Positions 1 through 11,180 of a stretch of DNA of 64,000 nucleotides are shown here, piece by piece. The notes beneath the pieces were generated by a model, which searched no databases, had not been told where the DNA came from, and saw only the letters and a list, made by a program, of their open reading frames with translations. The position numbers and the translations under genes were made by a program. Origin of the DNA: Lophium mytilinum (Eukaryota; Ascomycota; Dothideomycetes; Mytilinidiales; Mytilinidiaceae). Position 1 is the first letter of the stretch; every line of letters begins with the position of its first letter. The stretch covers positions 1,560,341 through 1,624,340 of the forward strand of contig MU004188.1 in NCBI GenBank assembly GCA_010093605.1, given 5' to 3'.

Positions 1-526
1 CTAGCACACGGTCGAGGAGGGGAGCGAGCGAGCGGATGGATTTGAGGGCGGTGGTCTAGAAAGTTAGCGTGCGGACGCCGAAGGGTATATGGAAATGGAC
101 TATAAGAAGATTATGAGGAAACAAGAGGCAGTATACGGAGATGGTGGGGATAGGGACGGTAGTATATAAAGTGATGTGATTGAGAAGAGGGATTGAGACA
201 CGGGTTGCGCACCATTTTTGCGGATTTAGCGGTCGAAATAGGTAGCTGAAGTATAGGTATGGTGTTTCGAGAAAGGGTGGAGAGGATTGAGCGCAGATGC
301 AGAAGTCGTCCGGGGTGTTTTTGAGTCGAGTTCTGCTGTTGAGAAAATTCCAGAACCTCAAATTCCGCCAAGATCGACCGGGGAGCTTTCCCAGACCTCG
401 GATCGTCGTTATTCCGACAACACCAATTAATTTTTCTGCACATATGCATCACGTTCCTTTGCATTGAATTTCCTCTAAGACCTTGGTCTGACCCACGGTT
501 TCCGACAAAGCGGGTGGCTGCAATTG
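1..526. other. Left edge and upstream region of the lysidine synthase gene
   Basis: No gene can be supported here. A short + strand frame is open from the window edge to a TAG at 57-59 and could be the last codons of a gene lying outside, but nothing in it is recognisable. The open frames on the minus strand lack splice or start signals and look like chance. The last part should hold the promoter and leader of the gene at 527. Confidence 0.4.
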
Positions 527-2560
527 ATGTGGAGGCCGCACTGCCTTAGGCTGACGAGAGCTCTGCGCGCCAGCACTCGCAATGCCACCTCTGGATCGCG
601 ATCTTACAGCCAAGATGTGAGCAAGGCGGCGCCAATAAGCACTGAAGAATTTTGGGAATCCTTCGTGGCAATATGGCCGTATGCGAGGAAGACGGACGCG
701 CCGAGGATAGGTATGTGGAGCTCCCAATATCTCAAGCCAATGCTAATGGGATACAGCCCTTGCGGTGAGCGGCGGCGTTGACTCCATGGCTCTAGCTAGT
801 CTTTGCAATAGCGCTGCAAAGCAATATGACATGTTCCCCGAATGCGTAGGACTGATTATAGACCACAAGAGCCGGGAGGGTAGTACTGAGGAAGCATTGT
901 GGGTAGCGGAACAACTGAGGAAGCATGGTGAGATACGCCGAGGAGCATGAGACACAGGGTAGCTAACATTTGCACAGCCGGCATGTCCTCACACGTATTG
1001 CCGCTACAATGGCCTGAAAATCCCCACGAGGTGACCGATTTCGAGACACAAGCCCGAAGACTCAGATATAGGGCCTTAGGTCTCGCTTGTCGGGAGCATG
1101 GCCTACGCTCTATACTAATTGGCCATCACGCCGACGACCAAGCCGAGACAATTTTAATGAGGTTGAGTGTGAGAAGGGTCAGGACAGGATTGCAAGGCAT
1201 CCTGCCGGTAAAGGAGATACCCGAGTGCTATGGACTACATGGTATTCACCAAAGTGGAGGGCTGGACCTATTACCAAACCCTACAGCAGAAGAACAGCAA
1301 CACCAACCCATCAGGATTGAGACTGGCGGAATCAAGATCATACGCCCTTTGCTTCCATTTCGCAAAGAGAGGCTAATTGCAACGTGTCTGGCAGATGAGA
1401 TGCCTTGGATAGAGGACAAGACAAACCATGATCAGACGCTAACCGATCGGAATGCAATACGACACATGCTTAGATATCACCAACTGCCAGTAGCTCTACA
1501 ACCGGAGTCGCTCGTGGGCCTCTCTCATCACATGCAGGAGCGGGTCGAAGAGGGGAGAGAGCTGGCAGAAGGGCTGCTGAAGCTCTGCAAACTGCGATTG
1601 GACCTTCGAGGTGGAATTCTGCGAGTAAACTTCGTTAAAGCTAGACTTGCGATCGACAAGCTCGCTGCTACTGAAGGCAAACTTGCAAGAACCCTCGCCA
1701 CGCTGTTACTGGCACGTTTAGTGACACTAGTAAGCCACGTTTCTACCGTGAAGTACGATCGTTTCGACAATGCCGTGGACGCTGTCTTCCCGACGTTACA
1801 ATCGACAAAAATTTCCACCACCCCGAAGCCCTTTACGGTCAGCGGAGTGTACTTCTTTCCTAGCCCCGTGAGTGAGGCCGGTAGCATTCTAAAAGGAGAG
1901 TTTGAGTGGACTATTGGCCGACAGGCATACAGCAACGCAAGCGATGCGCCCCCTGTCCTAATTACACCTCCTAAGAACTTGGATCGTGCGGTCGCAGCTA
2001 CCACACCTGAGAACGCCGGCTACCAGCTGTTTGATGGCCGTTTCTGGGTTCGCATTGTCAATCCAACCGACCAGATCGTTCATCTTCGGCCTCTTGGCAA
2101 AGGCGATCTACCACACATAACGAAACCGATCAGAAAAATTATCACTCGTGTAACACCTGGTTCCTTTATCGAAACCCTTCCTGTTCTTACCAAGATCGAT
2201 GCAGACGGCAACGAAAGCATCATTGCGATACCAACGCTAGGTATCAGACTTGGGAGTCGTAATTTCGTAGGCAGAATACGATGGTCAATACGATACAAAA
2301 AGATTGACATCGGAGGACTTGATCTCGACGAGATTCTTGCCAGTCAAGTCTTAGACAGGATAGACGGGAATCTTTTAAGAAAGGGAACTGAGAGAAAGGA
2401 GAAGCTCACGACTACAACAGCAAAGCAGCCGAGAATAATTGATATCACTGGAGATACCAAACTAGCTAGAAGGGACAGGCCGCAAATCAGAAGGCCCTTG
2501 AAATGGAAGAAGCCAGAAACGAGAAAAGGAAGAGATGAGCAAGTTATTGGCTGGCAATAA
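527..2560 (+). CDS. tRNA(Ile)-lysidine synthase-like PP-loop ATPase, probably mitochondrial
   Basis: Predicted to convert the wobble C34 of a CAU-anticodon tRNA(Ile) to lysidine, so that it reads AUA. Three exons (527-710, 757-927, 978-2560) give 645 residues; introns of 46 and 50 bp keep the frame, and the first contains a TGCTAAT branch site. The PP-loop SGGVDS is at residues 66-71, built across the first intron. GHHADDQAET (167-176) and the downstream RNAIRHML stretch after an acidic WIED segment are TilS hallmarks. The first 40 residues are rich in Arg, Ser and Ala and nearly free of acids, like a mitochondrial presequence (inference). ATG 527 is the first in-frame ATG. The C-terminal half after about residue 330 is lineage-specific and ends in a basic tail. 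The family call is secure; localisation is inferred. Confidence 0.88.
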
Positions 2561-3494
2561 ATTCATCTAGCAGTCAACCCAGTAGCTCGGCACTGCGAGT
2601 ACGTTTTGTAGATTTCGAAGAGATCGCCTTAGTCTTTTGACCAACCTTCAACGCATTTAAAGAGAGTATGGAAGTACACTCTCGAGAAGTGTAGGTAGAG
2701 ATTGTCCATGCATCATTGAGCCTTGCCTGTCGCATGCAAAGACTATCTTCCTTCGATTCTCAAGTTATATCAAACGCATCTGAATTAGTAGAGATCGCTC
2801 GGTGCTCCGAATTTTTAAACCAACTACAGCAAATGAACAGAATCTCACTTAGTGAAACTATGAGCTCGTACATATAAAATTTCGGAGGATTCTCAGGCGT
2901 TCCGCTCGGCAATATCGGACAGGTCCGAGCTTTGCTAAATATAAGTTTGCTGATGTTTCACCCAACTAGGCTTCGCCTCGTAGTCTTGCGCCGCAATCCT
3001 TCCACAAACCAACACAGCCTCGCAAAAGTATGGAGATGTCGATTCAGAACTGCGCTTTTGCTTAGGCGGCGCAGGGGTTTTCGGCCTGATTTCGGAAAAG
3101 GTAGACTTAAGATGTGTCTGGCGCCGTACCACGAGGTCTTTGCTCCCATTCATCGTTCCCTTGGTTCAATTGCTTAGATTAAGAGCACCAACTTCATGTA
3201 TCCCTACACTCAACTACCATTCCATCGGTTCTTGTGCAACTAGAGGGCTGCAGTTGGTCTTTCCTATCCAGAATCAGAATCCAAGTCAAATGCCGCACTA
3301 CCTTGCCATCCCTACCGTTCTCATATCTCAAGCTGGCTTCCTCCTCCTCCCTCCGGCCCGCCTCTACCACCTCTCTCGGTCGCCCTCTTTCATCCCGTCG
3401 CCCTGTCTCTCTCGCCTCCTTCCATCGCCCTCTCTCCTCCCGCCGAACGGTCTCTGCCACCTCCTTCGGTCGTCCTCTCTCTTCCCATCCCGTC
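2561..3494. other. Intergenic, with an upstream open frame and pyrimidine-rich repeats
   Basis: No gene recognised. From 3183 the frame of the next gene is open with no ATG until 3495. The 3358-3494 part is a C/T-rich imperfect repeat, listed separately. The rest holds the 3' flank of the lysidine synthase and the promoter of the membrane-protein gene. Confidence 0.5.
3358..3494. repeat. Imperfect 45-bp pyrimidine-rich tandem repeat, about three copies
   Basis: Three consecutive C/T-rich units of roughly 45 bp, each containing a variant of CGGTCG(C/T)CCTCTCTC followed by a CCCGTC- or CCCGCC-like end. The unit is a multiple of three. It lies immediately upstream of, and in the same open frame as, the membrane-protein ATG at 3495, reading as repeats with the core GRPLSSR/HRPLSSR. 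It may be leader DNA or part of an upstream exon whose start I cannot see. Confidence 0.6.
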
Positions 3495-4352
3495 ATGATC
3501 CCCAAAGATCCCGATCCCATCCTCGACTTCAACTTCGACAACAACGCCAACGCCTCCTCCATGACACACCTCTCCTACAGCCACGACGCCAGCCCGCCAC
3601 ACTCCCCTTCATCACATGAGCACACATACACCCCCCAAGACGGCGGCGACATTGACGCCATCCACACCGTCCCCTCCTCTCGCCCGACACTGCACAGCCT
3701 ACGCATCCCAACCTCCTCCCACGCCGTCCCAGGAAACACATCCGAAGACCGGGGCGAATACCGCGCCTTCGTACCCATAGCGACCCCAAAGCCGCCCCGA
3801 AAACCCGCCCCACCCCTCATCGAAATATACGCCGGCTCCAAACCCACCGCGTCGGAGAAGCGACGAGATGCAGACCGAGATGTAGACCGTGGGGCCCCGG
3901 ACCCGCTCAAGCTTCAGAAACAGATCCGCAACCTGCTCGCTCTCATCGTCTTGCTCCTTTTCGTAATCATAGTGATGCTGGTACCTATCATCTACTTGAC
4001 GGCGCGCACGTGGGTGTTTGCTTCGCATAATGCTGCTGCTTTTACGGCTGATGGCCAAGGCACGTCGCGCGGCTTGCCAGGGCTTATGGCGGATATTGTG
4101 AACAGGGCAACGAATGCGACGAATACGCAGCTTGGGGAACCCGTGAAGTCGTTGGGGAGTTGGGCAGGGAATATGAGCACGTGGGCGAACGCGACGAGTG
4201 CGCAGCTGAAGGGGATGGATGCGGGAGGCTTGAATGGGATGGTTAAGAGTGCGGTGAGTGGAGTGGATACTGTGAATAAGAGGTTCGATAGTATGTTAGA
4301 GAAGTTAGTTGTGGTTGGGGTGAATGGGACTGGCGAGATATGGGCAGAGTGA
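3495..4352 (+). CDS. Single-pass membrane protein of unknown function
   Basis: I do not recognise the family. ATG 3495 is the first ATG in a frame open from 3183; from there the single exon gives 285 residues. Residues 1-140 are Pro/Ser/His-rich and look disordered. A hydrophobic segment of Leu, Ile and Val at about 145-170 is a clear membrane span, preceded by basic residues (KLQKQIRN), so the N-terminal part is probably cytosolic. The remaining 115 residues carry several N-glycosylation sequons (NAT, NMS, NGT) and repeat-like stretches such as NATNTQL and NATSAQL, suggesting an extracellular or lumenal side. That topology would fit a cell-wall or plasma-membrane linker, but this is inference. 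If an unseen upstream exon is spliced on, the protein would be longer. Confidence 0.7.
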   Translation: MIPKDPDPILDFNFDNNANASSMTHLSYSHDASPPHSPSSHEHTYTPQDGGDIDAIHTVPSSRPTLHSLRIPTSSHAVPGNTSEDRGEYRAFVPIATPKPPRKPAPPLIEIYAGSKPTASEKRRDADRDVDRGAPDPLKLQKQIRNLLALIVLLLFVIIVMLVPIIYLTARTWVFASHNAAAFTADGQGTSRGLPGLMADIVNRATNATNTQLGEPVKSLGSWAGNMSTWANATSAQLKGMDAGGLNGMVKSAVSGVDTVNKRFDSMLEKLVVVGVNGTGEIWAE

Positions 4353-7300
4353 GAATTGGTCATGGCGTTTTGGGCAGTATTTGGAAATACCTGTGAAGAG
4401 AAGGATCAAGGGCAACGTTTTGTATATACGTCGTGTTCATCTTGCCAGTCTATATCCAACGATTTCACGTGACTATTATAGTACACTTTAGTCCTTCATG
4501 TCGCTCTCAAGCCGAACATCACGTTACGAAATCAAGTTCTCATGAAGCTGCTGTAATGAGTCTCGTATATTTGTGTACAATGCCTTGTCATAAATCTACG
4601 CACATTCATCTATCACTGCTTGAGGCGCTCCCGTACGATCATAACATTCCAGAATTGATGTAACAATTAATGCCGCAGATATTGAGCTGCGTCTTTGTCG
4701 TAATGATGTCTCCTCGCAGCCGGGGCTACTTCTTTAACCTGCTCTGGGGACGTTAGTAGGAACGGAATATCGATGTTGTTTGCTTATCCAACGAGAGTAT
4801 TCATGAAATGTCACCAGCGTGATAGGGTCACGTGCCCTCGGTACAGATAAGCTAGCTGATGACTAAGCTGAGGCTCTGCTTTCCAGTGAGGTATCAATGA
4901 AATTGAAATTAACCTTCATTCGTAGCACTGTTAGTCAATGAAGACGGAGATTGGTGCTTATATGCAATTGTAACCTTCGCCGACGGCAATTCTATTGCCG
5001 AAGAGCACCCTATGCGACCTACGAAAGGAAAATTCTCCCCGGGGAACTCTGGTTTCTTGAGACTAGGTCCAAGTTTATCGATTACCACAATGAGGGGGTC
5101 ACCAGCCCTAACCAGCGATGTAAACAGGTGGTCCGCACCGCACGCGAACGCGTGGATATTGGTGGCGCTGTGGACATGGCGAACAGAGGCATAACATGGC
5201 TGCTTCATTGACAGCCAGCCCGACTTCCACCCCGGATCGGCATTCCGTCCCTATTCTAGCGTGCGGGTCGGCCCTTGGGTGCTAGTAATTCGTAATTCAC
5301 GATTCGCCATCCGCAATCGCGGCCACCGATCTAGCCGCGACGAGACATCGTATTGCCGTCGTCTCCCCGTTTAGTTGATGGCATGAGCCCAGATGCAAGG
5401 CCTGGAAACCTGATGCCGCCCAGATGTCCGCGGAGCTGCAGTAGGCTGCGGGGTCGTACCGTTGAAGAACTGTCAACCGCTCGATGTGCGTCTTATGGCG
5501 CGTTCACGCCTCCCTGCTGCATTGTGGTGGCTGGCTGCTCGTGGTGGTTGCCATCCCGTCCATGATAGTGCTTTTTCTCCCGGCACACCATGCCGCTGCT
5601 GCAGGAGTTGAAGCATGCGCCCATCCCCACACTTGTCTTCCGCTCGTCCTGGGTGCCGGGCTCGAGCAACACACGCCATGCCCTGCAGCCGGACCCAGTA
5701 CCTGCTGCTGTGATCTATAGATACAAGTCATGCTGAAAACGATTGCCCATGCCGACCGCTCGTTTTCGCATGTGCAATTGAAGTCGGCAACGCTCCCAAG
5801 GGCAGTCCCACGCCCCGATGCGCACATCAAGCCCGCTCTATCAATCCCAGCACTGATCTCGAAGCTGTATCGCTCAAACCACGATGTCTCGTCAGTCTTT
5901 TCTTCCCAGAGACATACCTGCATTGCCCTACGCCGCAAACGTGCCGTCTCCACACCCGCGTGAACCATTTCAAGCCACACGCGTGCGATAACACCATTTG
6001 CGAGAGCGTCATCTGATTGCTTCAGGCGACTCATCGCCGAACGAGGGTGGCAATGTGTAGATCATGGTTCCCAAGCCTGTCTGCTCCCCACTCCCTGCGC
6101 GTTTCCACCACTAGTGTGGCCTTCCAGCCATTCCATGCGGCTCTGCGGTGACCTGTGAGCTTGAATTGCAACACCCGTGGCGAAAGCTTTTGCTCCTTTC
6201 GTGCATGGCGGTCTTAGCATTGAGGCCAAGCCTATGGCTGGTGCGTTTGATGCGATCCAGGTGGTCCTCGAGCTGAAGGCTGCATTGTTAGTGAAGACTG
6301 ATACGCCACGGACGGGACGGATCGTTTCCGAGATTTCTCTTTCTTAAATCCCTCGTGTAAAGTCCTAGAATCCTCTAGAACCTTTAGTAACGCGCAGCAC
6401 ACCTGTTGGGGCTGCTTTAGTTTGTTGGAAGCAAGCAAGGGGTGATTAAGATATATGTTGACGATTATATCGTGAGGTCGTCTCTGGGTGCGAAAGATAA
6501 GCCCTTGTTAAGTAGGAAGTGATGAGTGATCCAGTGGATCGGCTGTAGGTAGTTCCCTTGTATGTCGAGAATATGCAGTTACCGCGCGGCTGGAAGCGCA
6601 GGAGCTGTAGCCCATACGTACACCTGCAGGAGGCTTGGGGAAAAGTGTGTATCGGATCTCTCCCTTCTGAGATGCCCCGCAGAGAGCCGCAAAGTAGTAG
6701 AGTAAATGGCATTCGGTCCCCGGCCTGCTGTTTTGCGCGCCTTGTGACTTACTCCCCATCCGCAGCACTGCCCGCTGCTGGACTTCATGGAGCCCAATCT
6801 GGTTTCCCCGGCTCCTTAACCCACAGCCCAAGAAGATCAAGAAAGCCTTCAGTCTGCCCCCCGTGGAGCCTGAGCGTCCCACTCTGCTCATGTCTTGGGA
6901 CCACCGAGTCCGGCGAGGCGAAGCAAGTCTCGATGACTAGTACGCCAGTAGCGAAAGCGCACATGGTCCTCCTGGGAAGCGGTGAGAGGCTACCACAAAT
7001 TCGTGGCACTCCATAGCTCGATCGATATCTATAGAATAGTTCCCAGGTTTAATATCCGGTGAAAAGTATCCGTAAGAATCAACCCTGAGGATTTTGGCTC
7101 GTTGCTCATTGCTGCAGGTTAAGTTTCGCTGCAAGATCATGACTAGTGGCTGGTCTCCTGCATAGTCGAACTTTGTGATTCATCAGGCAGAAGCCCTGCA
7201 ATGTGACAACCTCGATACGCTGCTGCGGATTGAAGAGATGGTTACGTGCTGACGAGCGTGTCCCAGCACAACATGGGCTAAAGCCGGGCGAGGTCTGCGA

Positions 7301-8117
7301 CGTGTCTCCCGTAGAGTTGATGGCAGCGGACACCGGAACGGCCTGCGTGGACCCCCTGGTATACTGAATGAGAAATAGGCTCGCTGTGGATAGTTCGGGG
7401 CTTGTTCGACTCGATGGCCACTGGGAACTGAACAGCGGAAAGGAGGGCGCATTGAACATGACAACTCTGTATATCCGCAGACTGTGCTGGCATCTGTACC
7501 ACCACCGCTGATCGTCTTCGATTTACCATTACCTTGCCGCCAGCTTGCCGCTCTTCCTTCGATCTCAACAAGGGTTTGACCACATCGCTGTGATAAAAGT
7601 CGCTGAGAGTTTTACTGGATTCTAGTTGTGGTTTGCATGGTACGGACAAGGGTACAATGGTGAGGCGGTCTGATATCCCTAAACGGAAACAAGTTTGAGA
7701 GGAGCCCCCTCTACTCTTGAGGCTTGTCGGTGGTAGCATCCAGGCATATTTCCTCCTGGAGTCGAAGTCAGTCTTGTTGTCCAACGTAAAGGTTATTGAT
7801 TACCTTGTCATCGACACACGCCGCTAAAGCTGCTCGTGCGGACTTCAGCCTTGCTTGCCAACAATCCCACAATCAGACACCGACACCACAGAAGCAGACC
7901 TCCTATACTCTCCAAGGACACCTCACCATCGTCAAAGCCGTGCTAAAGAAGACCTGCTGCGATTCAGTCGACTTAGCATTACCGCCCATCCCCTCACTAG
8001 ACTCCACGCTCTTTCGCAACACGCCACAGACAGCAACGAACTCCCCCTTGCCTACCTACGAAGTCAACGGCTACGGCATCGGAACTTCTGCTCTTTTCAA
8101 GGTCTTGCACGCCTATC
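4353..8117. other. Long gene-free interval before the C2H2 regulator
   Basis: About 3.8 kb without a convincing gene on either strand. The longest frames (176 codons minus at 5504-6034, 152 plus at 6558-7016, 168 minus at 7278-7784) show no motif, hydrophobic pattern or splice continuity. The interval probably holds the 3' flank of the membrane-protein gene and an extended regulatory or untranslated leader region of the zinc-finger gene, as is common for fungal developmental regulators (inference). A non-coding RNA cannot be excluded. Confidence 0.5.
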
Positions 8118-9384
8118 ATGCTGAGATACCCAGCTACTCGTCATCCCACTCGCCAAAAGCAGGTCCTGGTAGAACGGTCGTCTGTAAACATCGGCGGTGG
8201 TAACTCAACAGACCAAGCGGCAGCCTCCATAGTAGCTTGGACATCGACTGTAAACATGCACGTAAACCACGAAGACTATGGCGAGGAGATGCCCTACCAC
8301 AGCAGGATGAATTCCAGCACAAGGCACCAGTCATCATGGCCACCCCAACTCCTTCCAAACCCTCGCGCAGGCTATCTTGCACCTCCCCAGACGATGAACG
8401 CCCATGGCCGGGAACATCCTGAAAGAAATTGCCTACCTTTTGGCAACAATGTGCAGGGAAACAGTCCCGTTGGGTACGTGTTCAACGTAAGAAGTGGAGA
8501 GCCCTCAAGCACAGACGCATGGTCGAGCCCAGCGACCAACAGCAATGGTCCAGTGTGGTCTCCTCATGGACCACAGGATCCTTACTTTGGACAACAAGTG
8601 GTCAGCCCAGGCCCAGAGCCACCCCAGTCACTGTCACTGTCTCGAAGTCCCAGTGACAGATCCTGGAACCACGATAGCAATCGCCGCAAATATGAAGGAC
8701 CTTTCCGTTCCATATCTGATGAAACTCTCAAGCAGCATGGCATGTATTATCATGGGCAGGCGAACGAAATGTTTCCGAACCAGGGCTGCACATCTCCACG
8801 AGTTCAGTCCTATAATTCTCCTCGTGACCCTGACCAGAGTTCGATATTGGTATCCCCTGGATTTGACAATGGCATATCGCAGCTGCAGCAGACCGTATCA
8901 ATGAACGCTTCCATAATGGATGAATGGAGATCTGGAAATCAGCCGGGCCAAATTGTCTCCCAGTACTCGTCGCAGTAAGTAACCTTATATTTCAATGGGA
9001 AAGACTAGGCTGATTTGATTTGTTAGTGATCAGCATGAAGCGCCTGGATATAACGGCAAGTCAATGCAAAGTATGCAAACGCCCATACCGATGAGCCCGG
9101 GACCTTCTCCAGGAGGCGGCTCGTCGGAACTGTCTTCTCCGCAGTCTCCCGTGTTGCGTTGTGGGTACCCGCATTGCAAACAGACATTCAAAGGGGACTC
9201 AAGAGCTGGGAATCGAAAGAGACATATGAAATCCGCCCATCGGGATCAGATCGGTCAAGTCCTCTCGTGCTCAGAGCCCCGGTGTACTAAGAAGTTCAAA
9301 AGAAGTGACTCGAGGCTCAAACATGAGCGGAAGAAGCATCCTGAGCTCCAGCGACTGCCACCAAGGAAGAGAGCGGAGGCCTAA
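8118..9384 (+). CDS. C2H2 zinc-finger transcription factor with two C-terminal fingers
   Basis: Likely a nuclear DNA-binding regulator; target genes unknown. Two exons (8118-8974, 9027-9384) joined across a 52 bp intron (GTAAGT..TTAG) give 404 residues. The first 300 residues are rich in Ser, Pro, Gln and Asn and look disordered. The last 75 hold two atypical fingers: CGYPHC with the histidines in RHMKSAH, then CSEPRC with HERKKH, followed by a basic end (PPRKRAEA). The longer spacing in the first finger resembles fungal-specific C2H2 pairs rather than Kruppel repeats. ATG 8118 is the first in this frame, but ATG 8256 (before HVNHEDYGEE) is an equally good start and an upstream exon is possible. 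The C-terminal half is firm; the start is not. Confidence 0.8.
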
Positions 9385-11160
9385 TTTCACGTTCCGCTGA
9401 GCCTGAAGGACTCCGCTAGGGGTACTTTTCCAGTCACTACAGGAGCTTCATTGTGCCGATGTCTATCCAAAACACGTTATGCTCGGTATTGTCCAGCTGC
9501 GTTGAGCAATTGTGGCGGCCAAAGGCGGAAGGTTTCGGAGGAGGAACAGGTCGGCCTTCGCCGCTTTTGCGGTCCTTGAGCGGGATATGAAGGCGGTGAC
9601 CAACGAGCACGTACACGCGGCCAAGCTGCGAGATGGCATGTCTGTCGCTAGGAATACGGTGAAGGTCATCAAGTGATGCGGTGCGTTCAACTGGACTCGA
9701 GGTGAATTTGAGGGTTAGGATCTTTCCTATGTCTTTGTAAGTTGGTAACGGCCTTGTGACGACTCATGGTACTTATTAACGACAGTAGCTACACTGTGGA
9801 AGAGGTGGTCTATCGTATATGGCCTTGTATGAGAGTGAATAAGGGGTGGTATGTCGTTGGCGAAAGTGTATCGTGATTGGACCCTGAACTTTGTATCGCT
9901 GGGGAAGGAAGCCGATCCGAGCTTAGTGCTCGAACTGGCAAGGTCAAGCTTTACTTGTGAAAGGCACCTGGAATGATTCCAACTATCATCTGTTTTCCTT
10001 CGTAGACTATAAATTTCCTTGAACGCATCTCCGCTTCTTCCTTCAATGCGAATTTGGGATCATCAATCCTTGGAACCGATACATCATAACCCCACAGAGT
10101 GCTAGTGCCCAGTGCCCAACCATCCAAAGCCCTCCTCATGCAGTCATATGCCCGACAGCACCCAACTGGAGGAAAGGTGCGTTCACGTAGCGGAAAACAG
10201 CAGCCGGATATCTAGACGAGCCTACTTTTGGGCATTCGTGAAGGACTCTTGGGCATGCAGGCATGACGTGGCGCGCCTTTGGTCCTCCAGTCGTCAAGAA
10301 CACTTGCAAACTGTCACACGCCACAAGGATCACAGGAAGCCATGGCGAACTCCCGCAATCATATTCTCTCTAATGCAGGATCCTCATCAAGTTTCAAATC
10401 CTTCCAGACCATGGTTGCCGAAACATGTGATGCTTGACAGGCTACCATGAGGCCAAAGAGTCAGCCCATTTCTTTCCTTCAAGAACGTTTACAGAATCGG
10501 CATTCTCTCCGAGACCCGCACCTTCATTGAGCTACGCATTCAATGCTGTAAACGACTTCTGTAATTATGAACTGTTAAAACTAGCATGCAACATCCAGTC
10601 TATCCACTTCAGCGGAGGTCAGTAAATCTATGACCATATCCACATGGTAATCAACAGACCTCAAATCATATAATCAGCAGATCCTCCCCTAACGCACAGG
10701 CAAGTTCTACGATTAGCATGGCTCAACCTCAAACTACAGCAGAAGTCTAATCAAATTGAAGGTCATATCCATCCAACGATCTATCGAAACATATGGTGTT
10801 TGAAGCTACACAAGTGATCTTCAGGACGTCCGAGGGTAAAACCAGTTCCTTTCCCTCAAAGCGATTCTCAGACAGTCAGCATTTCGAGGACACGTCCCTT
10901 CATCAAGCTACACCTTGAATGCTATTGATCATTGCTCCATTCATGACATGTCACATAAAGTATGCGTCGCCCGGAGGTCGCAAAAGCAATATATATCCAT
11001 AACAAAGCCACATGATAGCCAGCAAACCGTGACCACTACTTCCGTCAATGCACACGACCGTGCGTAGTCCCTCAGGTGAAAAAGGAAACAGACTCGCCCA
11101 GTCGCCTTACTTAGGGCACAGATATGCTCTCGGCTGAAATACATAGTCAATAAGCATTCC
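9385..11160. other. Intergenic between the zinc-finger gene and the Hei10-like gene
   Basis: No complete gene seen. Both neighbours end here, so it should hold two 3' regions. A 56-codon ATG-less frame at 9506-9676 (+) has GC-rich third positions and reads like protein, but it has no partner exon. The distal part holds a diverged tandem duplication, listed separately. Confidence 0.5.
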
Positions 11161-11180
11161 TTAACGCACGGGCAAGTTCT
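10405..11180. repeat. Diverged tandem duplication at the 3' end of the Hei10-like gene
   Basis: Copy A (about 10405-10710) and copy B (about 10775-11180) share blocks in the same order. TAACGCACAGGCAAGTTCT near 10692 matches TAACGCACGGGCAAGTTCT near 11162. A TTTCCTTCAA..CTTCATTGAGCTAC..CAATGCT block near 10478-10543 matches TTTCCCTCAA..CTTCATCAAGCTAC..GAATGCT near 10855-10923. GGAGGTC..ATATCCA..CACATG blocks also correspond. By eye the identity is about 70 percent. Copy B includes the last codons and stop of the Hei10-like gene, so copy A carries a relic of that gene end. Confidence 0.6.

Noticed and set aside
5504-6034. 176-codon minus-strand frame
   Set aside because: No motif, no hydrophobic or repeat pattern, no plausible splice partners; it lies in a gene-free stretch where chance frames of this length occur.
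7278-7784. 168-codon minus-strand frame
   Set aside because: No recognisable protein features and overlaps other equally long frames.
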